Assembly (NCBI GenBank): GCA_949358305.1
Contig: OX442315.1
Span: forward strand, 8,212,427 to 8,272,426
Source: Strigamia acuminata
Taxonomy: Eukaryota; Arthropoda; Chilopoda; Geophilomorpha; Linotaeniidae
Length of the DNA stretch: 60,000 nucleotides
Direction: 5' to 3'
Both the position numbers and the translations under genes were made by a program. Under the pieces are notes generated by a model. The model saw only the letters and a list, made by a program, of their open reading frames with translations, made no database searches and had not been told where the DNA came from. Shown in pieces: positions 1 to 9,254 of the stretch. Numbering within the stretch: position 1 is the first letter of the stretch; each line of letters opens with the position of its first letter.

Positions 1-1978
1 TCTTCAAGAGTTTTGTTTGCAGACGATAACCAAGAATTTCGACGCGATTTCGTACAAACTAGCGGAACAACCACCCACCTTTCTTGGTATAATCTACGAA
101 CGTATGTGTCGCCAATTTCCGAACACCGATCGATGTTTGTCGCCGGAATTATTCATTCATTCCGCCACCAAATCACTCAAGAAATTGAAAATCTTCCATC
201 TGCCCTTTGGTGTTTTAATGATCAGAATAGCCCGCGTCTGTGAACACCTTGTCGATTTACATATTGAAGGAATTCAAGGAATTTGTCCACAATTTCTAAC
301 CAAACTGTTGCCGCGTTTACCACTACTTCAACAGTTGTCTCTGGACGTAAACTGCACGGATCAACTCGTGGCGGCAATCGTTGACAATTGTCCGCTATTG
401 ACGCGCCTTTCTATTCAATCCTGCTGTTCAATTACGGATGCAGGATATCGTTTATTCGGCCGGTGCACGAATCTAACGTTTTTAGACATCTGCTTTCCCT
501 CAATGACGGCCGAGCCTTGTTTATTCATTCTCGACAAATTGCCCCTTTTGAAGGTGTGTGGTGACCCTGCGGGTGGTCGTCCCTCCAGTGGACGCCATCC
601 GCATGAGTCACTAGGAAAGGTCAGTTCCCTCGCGTTGGCTCCGCCTTCCCCCCCTGGGAAGCGCGTGCCCCGAGGGGGTGAGGTGACGCGTGGCCGGCCC
701 CCATTGGCCGAGCCAGGCCCCTCACCCTGGCCTATATCAGGTAGAGTTTCGCGCCCTACAAGCAGAACTTACACAAACGACACCAAGAACACAGCAACTA
801 CCTCACCGTCAGGCCAACCCCACCAAAAGTTAGGATTGATAGAGGACCGCTGATTCCAGTGCAACTGTAACTCTCACGAATTTACACTGTGTGTTATTTC
901 CCCGCGAAAGCAGGAAAATAACCCTTGTGGATTCACACTAAATAATCGACCCACGATTATTTCCATTGCGAAGTGTCCGAGTGCCCTGTAAGAAACTCCA
1001 CGTTTCTGGACGGAGCCTTGCGACGCTAAAACCAACCCCTAGACAACAGGCACGGATAGAAGACTCGAAAGAGCATTCCACCGCGTCCGTGAACGACGAA
1101 TCCGTGACGAATTTACGACAACTCGAGACGCCGCCTTTGTTCCGCCGACCACGCGGAACCGACGACGCCATCTTGAGAAATCCTTTGTTCGACTCTGACC
1201 AAGTCGACTCTAGTTTAATACTGAGTGTATTTTAAGGCTCGCGCCTATTGAATAAACCTATTTGTTCATTTAAATATACTTAGTATTCATTTGGGTAATT
1301 TACATATTTAGTAGGATCACAGGTAGAGTAATACACGTTAGCTCATTAAACCTATCACCAGGTAGGACGCGACAGGTGTTTAGAAATGAGTGTTGGCCCG
1401 AGCTATTTCGTCTTCTCAAACAACGTTCAAGCACAACATTGCGCACGTATTTGTTGGAGGAAATGCCACACGTGATGACATTTGTCACTCAGCATGATAT
1501 CACGTTTTTGAATGCCAGTTTTCCGAATTTACGAAGTTTACGCGTTTGTTCTAGTTTTGAAAATGTGTTGTCAATGTGCAGCATCAATGTCAACATAACG
1601 CAACGATTAACCAGTCTAAGTTTATATTGTTGCGACATGTACATGCAGAATGAAAATATTTCTACTAAACTGCAATTGAAAATGCTTCTTTTGGAGTGTG
1701 AGAATTTAGAATCGTTGTCTATTGAAAATTGTAGGACGTTTAGTGACGATTTGGTTGTCGAGCTTGTCGAATTGAATTGTTTTCGGCAGTTGAGAGTTTT
1801 GAAATTGTTTCGTTGCAATTTCGTTAGTCCGACGGCAATCGTGAGCTTGTTAGAAATGCAAAATCCGTTGAAGGAGTTGATGCTCCACTATTGTGCTCGT
1901 ATTAACTGGTCCGATTTTGTGACAATTGAAAGTTATGTGAAAAAACTTAACTTGGATTTGAAGGTTGCAGTAATTTAG
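1..1978 (+). pseudogene. A-subfamily BC-box/LRR gene, 5' end outside window, split by a solo LTR
   Basis: The coding sequence is open from base 2, where the frame reads LQEFCLQT, so only about ten codons of the head lie before the window. It runs to base 556, is broken by a solo LTR, and resumes at 1379 to a stop at 1976-1978. Family features are present: an LSPELF motif and LRRs such as VDNCPLLTRLSI and LECENLESLSIENC. Apart from the insertion I see no frameshift or stop, so the insertion looks like the inactivating event. As it stands, translation would run into the LTR and stop at 853. The family is inferred to encode elongin-BC/CUL2 substrate receptors. An intact empty-site allele may exist in the population. 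Confidence 0.8.
557..1374 (+). mobile_element. Solo LTR of a Ty3/gypsy-like element
   Basis: This 818-bp insert begins TGTGGTGACC and ends GCGACA (TG...CA). It is flanked by the 4-bp duplication GGTG at 553-556 and 1375-1378, in the middle of a family gene. It contains a TATA-like CCTATATCAGG and an AATAAA near 1250. Its CACCGTCAGGCC and GATTGATAGAGG blocks also occur in the 3' LTR at 51413-52022, so it belongs to a related gypsy family. No internal retroelement sequence remains, as expected after LTR-LTR recombination. Confidence 0.85.
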
Positions 1979-1986
1979 TTTAGACT

Positions 1987-2045
1987 GAGCTCGATCGTCG
2001 AGTTGTTGCAAGTGATGCCAAGTCGTAACCTTGAATATGGACTAT
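1987..2045 (+). pseudogene. C-terminal LRR relic downstream of an A gene
   Basis: This short frame reads SSIVELLQVMPSRNLEYGLF and then runs on without a stop. The same end of gene is seen better preserved at 22007-22179. It is a leftover 3' end of another family member. The following stretch to 2340 is a conserved intergenic block that includes AATAAA near 2127. Confidence 0.5.
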
Positions 2046-2094
2046 TTGGATTGCGAAGAAGAAATAGTTCGAAGTTTTGTTCAGAAGAATAACT

Positions 2095-2345
2095 GTTTAT
2101 GCGTGGAATTTAATTTACTCTATTGAAATAAATGCTGGCCTATTATTTCCTTACTTTTCAATTCAATAATTTTTTTCAAATCCTGTTTACTTCAAAGACT
2201 GTTGCGATGTTGAATGTATGGCACAATTTGGATTAGTGTAAACACTACAAAAGTTATCAACTTTCTACGGTAGAAGATCAGTTATGTAGTTCTCGGGGCT
2301 GATTTCATATACGGGATGTGGACAACACAGTGAAATGATTGGTGT
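2095..2345 (+). repeat. Conserved spacer block preceding B-type promoters
   Basis: An AT-rich block starts at GGAATTTAATTTACTCTATT and AATAAATGCTGG and runs through GTAAACACTACAAAAG to GGGATGTGGACAACACAG. Similar blocks occur at about 23925-24180, 27000-27260 and 38110-38330. Reversed copies lie at about 35225-35500 and 15936-16260. It travels with B genes as part of the duplicated unit. No coding potential is seen. Confidence 0.6.
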
Positions 2346-2355
2346 ATTTTTAAAT

Positions 2356-2505
2356 CCACTTATTAGATGATAAAATGCCCACTAGGGGTGTTGAAAACTC
2401 AAATAACCAATGACAGTCGTTGGTAAATATGTTCGTCTTACGTTTCTCGCTGGATATATGCAAATAGTTTGATCATTCGTTCAGTCATAAGTTCTTCTAG
2501 CGAAC
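2356..2505 (+). promoter_or_regulatory. B-type upstream module
   Basis: Conserved across B genes, in order: TTAGATGATAAAA, CTCF-like core CCCACTAGGGGTG (2378-2390), CAATGACAGTCGTTGGTAAA, then TGGATATATGCAAATAG (TATA-like, containing a perfect ATGCAAAT octamer), TCAGTC initiator-like bases, and CTTCTAG just before CGAACATG. The core lies about 116 nt before the ATG. The role is inferred from conservation and position only. Confidence 0.55.
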
Positions 2506-3530
2506 ATGCCGTACAGGAAATCAGTTCCGTGTCTTGAAGAAATGTGTTTAAATACCGTAACCACCAATTTCGTTGCGTTGGAACACAAGTTACCGGATCA
2601 GCCATCCGAATTTACCGGCATGATATACGAACGAATGTGTTGGCAATTTCCGCATATCAAATTGCCTCCGAAAATCTTCATTCATTCGGGCACAAAATCA
2701 CTCCGGAATGTCAACAAGTTTGGTCAGTTAGTTCATGGTCTGTCCATCGATGTCGTATTGGATAAAATAGACGTGTGTAAAAACCTTTTAACCTTAGAGT
2801 TAGATTTCTTAGATCCACCCATTTGTTTACAATTTCTAACCAAACTGTTGGCAGATTTACCACGACTTCAACATTTATCCATATCCTTAATATGCACGGA
2901 TGAATTCATAGCCTCAATCGGTCAAAATTGTCCGCAATTAACCAAACTTTCTATTTCTGACGTTTCTAGAGATAGAGACGAATATGCTGATATCTCTCAA
3001 GTCGTAGATGAAGGATTTCGTGCATTAATCGGGTGCACAAAACTGACGGTTTTGGATCTCTGGTATTCCGGGCTGACACAACGTTCCCAAATGTACGTCA
3101 GTTATCTATTCGTAGAATAGACGTGAATTTTAACTCGGTACTGTGCAGCAACAACATTAACTTACTGCAACGACTAACGACTCTACAACTTTATGGCATT
3201 GAAGATGCGAGTGAATTGCAAATGAAAACACTTGTGCAGCGGTGTGAGAATTTAGAAGTTTTACTTGTTGTAAATTGTGATATTCTTACTGACAATTTGA
3301 TTCTGGATCTCGTCGGTTCGAATGGCTTTAAACATCTGAAAGTTTTGGAGTTATTTAGTTGCGATTCGGTTAGTTTGGTTTCAATCATGAGATTGGTGGA
3401 AATGCGAAGTCCATTGAAGAAGTTGAAGTTAGATCAGTGCGTTAATTTGGGAGATTCCGCTTGTGAATCAATAAAAAGTTATGCGAAAAATAACAACTTG
3501 GATTTGAAGGTTGGTTTAATTTACTATTAG
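2506..3530 (+). pseudogene. B-subfamily BC-box/LRR gene with internal deletion and frameshift
   Basis: It starts with the conserved ATGCCGTACAGGAAA. The head is close to family, but BC-box position 9 is Cys (CLEEMCLNTV). The first frame runs to a stop at 3118-3120. The second frame, carrying FPNVRQLSI and the C-terminal LRRs, runs on to 3530. At the junction near 3075 the segment that normally encodes TIDVCLFLLDGLPLLKEF through MFVNT is missing and the frame has shifted. The C-terminal LRR half is otherwise well preserved. It is probably a pseudogene unless a truncated head product is made. It is the damaged counterpart of the intact gene at 6323-7477 in a duplicated two-gene unit. Confidence 0.8.
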
Positions 3531-4069
3531 TACCGGTAATTTATTTTAGCCCAACACACAATTTCTATTTCAGTATTTTTCAAACATCTTTTTTATGGAC
3601 GATAAACTTAAATATTTTAACTTTTGTACTGCAATTTGATTTTGTTGATATCTGTTTAGATTTGTGTAATTCAATTGGTTTGAGTTCGATCTTGAAGTTG
3701 TTAGGTAGAAATTACACAAGCGTTACGTACTTTGAGCTACACAGATTCTCTTAATATTGGCGCACCACAGCAATTTTAAAACTTTTAAATGTCGAAAACT
3801 ATTCGATTTGCCAAAATCACATTCATGGATTCATGGAACACACAGAGAATGGATTTTGTTGATTTACGGTGCGATTTCAATTATTTTTACCAAATAAATT
3901 TAAATAATGGTTTCTATTAATTTACGAAATAAATCGAATGACGAGCTTGTGTCACTTTACTGTGAAATAGAAATTTACGAGTTGGTAAAATCAAGTTTAT
4001 GTTTGTTAAAAAATATATTGTATAATTTTATTATTTAGTACAAACATTCAAAGTGTAAAATAGTGTTGA
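3531..4069. other. Intergenic segment duplicated at about 7500-8130
   Basis: This holds the B-gene 3' region followed by AT-rich DNA with GGATTCATGGAACACACAGA and AATAAATCGAATGACGAGC. A near copy sits between the next B and A genes. No gene is seen. Confidence 0.6.
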
Positions 4070-4124
4070 ATCTCCAAATCCAATTTCCAAATCTCCAAAT
4101 CTCCAAATCTCCAATCTCCAAATT
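4070..4124 (+). repeat. Short TCTCCAAA tandem repeat
   Basis: About six imperfect copies of TCTCCAAA (AATCTCCAAATCTCCAAATC). The paralogous spacer near 8108 has only one or two copies, so the array expanded after duplication. Confidence 0.7.
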
Positions 4125-4149
4125 TTTAGATGTGGGAGTGCAGTCGATT

Positions 4150-4289
4150 TGTAAATCAACTTATTAAACTGGCCACTGGGGGCGCAGCAAACCCAAACGA
4201 CGTGTGACGATCGTGTTACATTGACCTCAGCTGGATAGACAAACAGCTTAAACGTTCATGAATTAATTCGATCGCTGTTTCTAGTCAAC
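4150..4289 (+). promoter_or_regulatory. A-type upstream module
   Basis: It carries GGCCACTGGGGGCGCAG (4171-4187, CTCF-like core), CAAACGACGTGTGACG, GACCTCAGCTGGATAGACAA and TTCATGAATTAATTCGATCG, and ends CTGTTTCTAG just before TCAACATG. The core is 103 nt before the ATG, the same distance as in the other A genes. Function is inferred. Confidence 0.55.
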
Positions 4290-4418
4290 ATGCCGTGTAG
4301 GAAATCAATTACAACTCTTCAAGAATTTTGTTTGCCGTGTGTGAAGTCATTAGTGACAAAGCTGTTTTTATTTTTTTTATTTTTATTAAGAGCCCAGAAG
4401 GACTCGACGCTAATTTAG
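4290..4418 (+). pseudogene. A-type head joined by deletion to the 3' flank; 42-codon ORF
   Basis: The first 15 codons of an A gene (MPCRKSITTLQEFCL) are joined directly at TTTG to the 3' flanking sequence (CCGTGTGTGAAGTCATTAG) that normally lies beyond the A-gene stop. The whole gene body is deleted. The resulting frame stays open for 42 codons with a T-rich hydrophobic tail (KLFLFFLFLLRAQ). It still holds a BC-box match, TLQEFCLPCV. It is most likely a deletion relic, but the promoter module is complete, so a transcript is possible. Confidence 0.6.
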
Positions 4419-4440
4419 TCTTTGAACTGTTTTTCTGTCT
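4386..4440 (+). pseudogene. LRR fragment behind a T-rich tract with AG
   Basis: AGCCCAGAAGGACTCGACGC reads SPEGLDANLVFELF, resembling the LRR segment DDLVVELVKLN of A genes. It follows a long T-rich tract ending TTATTAAG. The same arrangement recurs near 14802, 22007 and 41226. Confidence 0.4.
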
Positions 4441-4449
4441 TCTGCGCCA

Positions 4450-5063
4450 TATGCAAACATTTGTCACACCGAAACGGCAATTCTCAAATACAAACACACA
4501 AACTGATTATTTTAATGTTAAAGAATCACAAAATAAAACACCAATGTATGATTTCAAACGAAACTGGCAGTGCCGTGTGTGTAAAAGAAACGTTCCGCAC
4601 GTTCTAGCTACGTTTCGCACGTTCCACACGTTCCAGCCATCGTTCCGTACGTTCCGGCTTCCATTTCCGCGCCACATCCATCGGTTAAAAGCATCCGCTC
4701 AATTGCATCAGCATCCGCAAATGTTGTAATTAAGTAATTCGTTGTTTTTATGTAGCTAATTCCATCCCCTTTTACATGTTTGATTTTCCATATTGATAAA
4801 TTGTTAATTTTCCATTTTATGCTTTTATGTTTAGTATTATTATCAATTCAATTCCCGTGATTAATAATGGGGAATATTACTGTGTTCGCTTCCCTGCTTG
4901 ACATAGTGTTATTTTTCTAACTGTTATTTTGTGACACTGTTTCCACAGCACCCCCTGTATTTTTAACCTGTGAATAAAAATCAGTCATGTAAATCTCAAC
5001 CACACCAACGGTCACGTTTACTCCACTTATTTCCAGTATTGAGTGAAAACACCTCACACACAA
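4450..5063. other. Intergenic DNA with CGTTCCGCACG-like short repeats
   Basis: Around 4590-4660 a run of CGTTCC(G/A)CACGTTC-like units occurs (GCACGTTCCACACGTTCC). The rest is AT-rich with AATAAA near 4972. I see no family gene. A 133-codon frame spanning 4328-4729 looks like chance. Confidence 0.4.
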
Positions 5064-5837
5064 TGTTTTATTCGCTTAAAATAGAATAAAATGACTAGTA
5101 ATAATGATACGAAAGCGACAAGTCGCGAAATAATGTAGGAAGAACAATGGAAATGCTTGCAACGACTGTTGCAAGCCAAAAGCGCTAAAATGGCGCTTAA
5201 CAACTTGGAGTTGTTCGAAGACGGCAGTCTTCCGTTTAAACTCACGAACGATGGTCGGAGACGATGGTTCTCGTGAGCTCTTCTGCAGCACGTACGACGG
5301 CTCGGTGGCGGTGGTTTACGACTACAGGCGTCCGGTCAGCGTACGATGGCGTCGGCGAGTGTTCGCGCACTTGTCTAGGCGATGGTTCACCTTGAGCGGG
5401 AACTTCTCAATACGATGCGGGAATCAACAACGGTTGATCCACGCAGATAAGCTGGCTTCGTACGGGTTGCACAAAGTAAGCTTGGTGAAACTAAAATTAC
5501 TCACGGTCCTCTGTCAATACTTTTCTTGGAGAATAAGCAGTGATGTTGAGGGTTGTGATAATTATTTTAGAGTCCCGATTGAAGCTAGGGCGCGAGCCCG
5601 GCACGCTTCAATATTGTGCAGATAATCTGCGCAATTAGCTAAAACTGGTGCAACAAAGGATTATTGCACCATAACGGCCAATTGCCGTTTTCACCCCAGA
5701 CAACCTGAGGTGATATGTGCCTAGGGAAGATTTCTCCCCTCGGTCACATGATCTGACTTGACGTGTGCCAAGCCAAATTAATTAGGAAATAATTAATATT
5801 TACTTCCTAAGTGGTAAAACAATTTGAGATCACCACA
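5064..5837 (-). mobile_element. Decayed gypsy-type LTR
   Basis: Read on the minus strand it begins TGTGGTGATCTC and continues with TTTGGCTTGGCACACG, a GGGGAGAAA block and TTTGTTGCACCA. The LTR that starts at 27459 has these blocks in the same order. The left edge at 5064 (TGTTTTATTCGC) is a guess from the TG...CA rule, and no target duplication is evident. A GC-rich CGATGG-containing segment around 5245-5420 lies within it. Confidence 0.5.
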
Positions 5838-5936
5838 GTTTGGAATCATGAAAATCATGTTCAAAAATTGAAATACTTAGAGCTTCACAGATTGTTTTAA
5901 TATTGGCATTTGCTAACCAAGAAATTAAAAACTATG

Positions 5937-5998
5937 TGTGAAAACCTTGTGGATTTACACATTGAGCGATTCAATCAAAGAATTTGTCCACAACTTGT
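5937..5998 (+). pseudogene. A-subfamily LRR fragment
   Basis: TGTGAAAACCTTGTGGATTT onwards reads CENLVDLHIERFNQRICPQL, an internal piece of an A gene with nothing coding on either side. The following 6000-6170 is unrecognised, then B-type spacer begins. Confidence 0.7.
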
Positions 5999-6171
5999 TG
6001 CAAAAACCAGCGAGTTTTAGAAGTAAGGGGTCGCGCGTTATAGTTCGGTGTCGTGCGGAGAACCCATCTTCAAGGCGGTGCTTTTAAACATTAGATTGTA
6101 TGACGCGTGCACGAAAGTCCGGTTTTGTGTCATAAATTATCAGTTTTGGAATGAATGGTTAATTTTTAAAT

Positions 6172-6322
6172 CCATTTATTAGTTGATAAAATGGCCATTA
6201 GGGGTGTTGTAAATTCAAATTGCCAATGACAGTCGTTGGTAAATATGTTCGTCCTACGTTTCTCGCTGGATACATGCAATATAGTTTGATCATTCATTCA
6301 ATCGTAAGTGCTTCTAGCGAAC
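6172..6322 (+). promoter_or_regulatory. B-type upstream module
   Basis: It carries GGCCATTAGGGGTG (6193-6206) about 116 nt before the ATG, CAATGACAGTCGTTGGTAAA, GGATACATGCAATATAG (the octamer is broken here), and CGTAAGTGCTTCTAG before CGAACATG. Layout matches the other B genes. Confidence 0.55.
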
Positions 6323-7477
6323 ATGCCATACAAGAAATCAGTCTCGAGTCTTGAAGAAATGTGTTTAAATACCGTAACCACCAATTTCGATGCGTTGGAA
6401 CACGAATTAGCGGATCAGCCATCCGAAATTATCGGCATGATATATGAACGAATGTGTCAGCAATATCCGCGTACCGGTACCAATTTGCCTCCGGAAATCT
6501 TCATTCATTCCGGCACAAAATCATTACGGAATGTGGACAAGTTTGGTCTGTCCATCGATGTCGTATTGGATAAAATAGGCGTCGTGTGTAAAAACCTTTT
6601 AACCTTAGAGTTAGATTTCTTAGATCCACCCATTTGTTTACAATCTGTAACCAAACTGTTGACACTTTCACCACAACTTCAACATTTATCCCTGTCCGTA
6701 CACTGCACGGATCAATTCGTAGCCGCAATCGGTCACAATTGTCCGCAATTGACCAAACTTTCTATTTCAGATTTTTCTATGGACGTAGATGAAGGATTTC
6801 GTCCAATAATCGGGTGCTCGAAACTAACGTATTTGGATCTCTGGTATTGCGGGCTGACAATCGACGCGTTTTTGTTCCTTCTAGACGGACTGCCTCTTTT
6901 GAAAGAGTTTCAAGCATCGCACTGGTGGAAAGAGATGATTGATGCTTTAAAACGACGAACAAACCCAACATCGCGCACCTACTTATTGGAGAAAATGTTC
7001 TGCAGTATCAATCAGGAAGACTTCGAGTTTGTTAACACCACTTTCCCAAATTTACGTGAGTTAACTATTAATAGAATAGACGTGAATTTTTCCTCGATAG
7101 TGTGCAGCAACAACATTAACATACTGCAACGACTGACCTCTCTACGACTGTTTAACATTGGAGATGATGTGAGTGAATTGCAAATGAAAACGCTTTTGCA
7201 GCTGTGTGAGCATTTAGAAGCTTTACATTTTGCATTTTGTGGTGTTCTTACTGACAAATTGATTCTGGATCTTGCCGAATCGAATGGGTTTAAACAGCTG
7301 AAAGATTTGATGTTAATTCGTTGCGAATCGGTTAGTTTGGTTTCGATCATGAGATTGGTGGAAATGCAAAGTCCGTTGAAGAAGTTGATGTGGAAAGATT
7401 GCATTAATTTGGGAGATTCCGCTTATGCATCAATCAAAAGTTATGTGAAAAATCACAACTTGGATTTGGAAGTTTAA
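6323..7477 (+). CDS. B-subfamily BC-box/LRR protein, intact
   Basis: This encodes 384 residues in a single exon. BC-box match SLEEMCLNTV is at residues 9-18, the helical YERMCQQYP segment follows, then LPPEIF at about 55-60, and LRRs fill about 70-370 (NCPQLTKLSI, GCSKLTYLDL, LCEHLEALHF, KQLKDLMLIRC). I infer a cytosolic or nuclear substrate receptor docking on elongin BC/CUL2. The start is the conserved MPYKKS; an upstream in-frame GTG would add five codons but is not conserved. AATAAA at 7553-7558 is about 75 nt past the stop. It is the intact counterpart of the broken copy at 2506-3530. No signal peptide or membrane segment is seen. An F-box-like reading of LPPEIF is the main alternative. 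Confidence 0.82.
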   Translation: MPYKKSVSSLEEMCLNTVTTNFDALEHELADQPSEIIGMIYERMCQQYPRTGTNLPPEIFIHSGTKSLRNVDKFGLSIDVVLDKIGVVCKNLLTLELDFLDPPICLQSVTKLLTLSPQLQHLSLSVHCTDQFVAAIGHNCPQLTKLSISDFSMDVDEGFRPIIGCSKLTYLDLWYCGLTIDAFLFLLDGLPLLKEFQASHWWKEMIDALKRRTNPTSRTYLLEKMFCSINQEDFEFVNTTFPNLRELTINRIDVNFSSIVCSNNINILQRLTSLRLFNIGDDVSELQMKTLLQLCEHLEALHFAFCGVLTDKLILDLAESNGFKQLKDLMLIRCESVSLVSIMRLVEMQSPLKKLMWKDCINLGDSAYASIKSYVKNHNLDLEV

Positions 7478-8249
7478 TTTAGCATTGGTACCGGTAATTT
7501 ATTTTAGGCCAACACACAATTTCGGTATTTTTCAAACATCTTTTTTATGGACAATAAACTTAAATATTTTAACTTTTGCATTCCAGTGTCGTGCATCGGC
7601 GTAACGATCGAAGCCCTCTATTCGTAAATTCAGTGCAAAACCACGCATTGCAAACGGCAATTTGAATTTTGATTTAAATGTATTGGCTCTCTGTTTAAAT
7701 TGGTGTAATTCAGTTAGTTTGATTTCGATCTTGAAGTTGTTAGGTAGAAATGAAACAAGCGTTACATACTTTGAGCTACACAGATTGTCTTAATATTGGC
7801 GCACCACAGCAATTTTAGAACTTTTAAATGTCGAAAACTTTTCGATTTGGCAAGATCACATTCATGGATTCATGGAACACACAGAGAATGGATTTTGTTG
7901 ATTTACGGTGCGATTTCAATTATTTTTACCAAACAAATATAAATAATGGTTTCTATTAATTTACGAAATAAATCGAATAACGGGCTTGTGTCACTTTACT
8001 GTGAAATAGGAATTCATGTGTTGGGAAAATCAAGTTTATGTTTGTTAAAAAATATATTGTATAATTTTATTATTTAGTATAAACATTCAAAGTGTAAAAT
8101 AGTGTTGAATCTCCAAATCCAATTTTTGCACTTGAGCGTATTCAACGCATTTCTCGTTTTTAACAATTTCAAGATCGAGTCTAAACTAACAGAATTAGAA
8201 GAATATAAAACCTAGAATTTTTAGATGGGAGAGTGCGTTCGATTTGTAA
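7478..8249. other. Intergenic segment, copy of 3531-4149
   Basis: It starts with the B-gene 3' region and AATAAA, then repeats the GGATTCATGGAACACACAGA to AAAGTGTAAAATAGTGTTG stretch of the first unit. An unmatched AT-rich insert lies at about 8130-8215. No gene is seen. Confidence 0.6.
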
Positions 8250-8389
8250 ATCAACTCAACTTATTAAACTGGCCACTGGGGGCGCAGCAAACCCAAACGA
8301 CGTGTGACGAACGTCTTACGTAGACCTCAGCTGGATAGACAAACAGCTTAAACGTTCATGAATTAATTCGATCGCTGTTGCTAATCAAC
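8250..8389 (+). promoter_or_regulatory. A-type upstream module
   Basis: GGCCACTGGGGGCGCAG lies at 8271-8287, 103 nt before the ATG. CAAACGACGTGTGACG and GACCTCAGCTGGATAGACAA follow. The pre-ATG sequence is CTGTTGCTAATCAACATG, so the AG seen in other A genes is changed here. Confidence 0.5.
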
Positions 8390-8938
8390 ATGCCGTGCAG
8401 GAAATCAATTACAACTCTTCAAGAATTTTGTTTGGAGACGATAACTAATAATTTCGACGCGATTTCGCACAAACTAGAGGAACAACCGTTCTCCTTTCGC
8501 GATATAATATACTACCGTATGTGTCAGAAATGTTGGCACACCGATCGACGTTTGCCGCCGGAAATATTCATTCATTCCGCCACCAAATCACTAAAGGAAT
8601 TGGAACTGTTCGATCTGCCCTTTAATCTATTAATGGTCAGAATAGCCCGCGTTTGTGAAAACCTTGTCAATTTACACATTGATAGAATTCAAGGAATTTG
8701 TCCACAACTTCTAACCGGAGTGTTGCCGCGTTTACCACTACTTCAACACTTGTCTTTGGACGTAAATTGCACGGATCAACTCGTAGCGGCAATCGTTGAC
8801 AATTGTCCGCTATTGACGCATCTTTTTATTCAGTCCTACCCCTACTGTTCAATTACAGATGCAGGATATCGTTTATTCGGCCGGTGCACGAATCTAACGT
8901 CTTTGACTACCGACTTTCCCGGACTCACGGTCACGGCC

Positions 8939-8943
8939 GAGCC
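8939..8943 (+). repeat. Copia target-site duplication (left)
   Basis: GAGCC directly before the LTR, repeated at 13916-13920. Confidence 0.9.
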
Positions 8944-9153
8944 TGTTATGAATATGGAAATAACGGTTGAAGTTTAATACAAGGTTAGAGCAACCTCACT
9001 GTTCTACATCAAGTGAAAGAGTAACTACAAAGGGAGGAAGTACACTCCAAATATGGTGTGGGTGTCACCACAGGAAACACAAGCAAAAAACTACACAAGC
9101 TACACAGTTAATGACATCAAGTGGTGATTTTTCCACATCAAATAATCCCAACA
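8944..9153 (-). mobile_element. Copia 3' LTR
   Basis: This 210-bp LTR runs TGTTATGAAT...ATCCCAACA on the plus strand. By reading, it is identical to the other LTR at 13706-13915. Just inside it on the minus strand is the polypurine tract TTTTGGGGGAATT. It contributes an early stop to the disrupted host gene. Confidence 0.92.
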
Positions 9154-9254
9154 AATTCCCCCAAAATCAACAATTCGATTTCATCACAAAAATTCTTCTC
9201 AAAAACACAATTATATAAAAACAATCAATATGAACACTGCACACAATAAAGTCA

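Noticed and set aside
938-1235. Two overlapping ORFs on opposite strands (77 and 89 codons)
   Set aside because: Both lie inside the solo LTR and show no recognisable features.
6480-6510. LPPEIF as the core of an F-box
   Set aside because: The BC-box match upstream and the spacing fit ZYG11-type heads better, and the remaining F-box hydrophobic pattern is weak. Kept as an alternative until a profile search is run.
7012-7404. Long antisense ORFs opposite many family genes (also near 14000, 25400, 39400, 47400)
   Set aside because: They recur at the same place only because the sense codons are conserved; they have no starts, promoters or independent homology.
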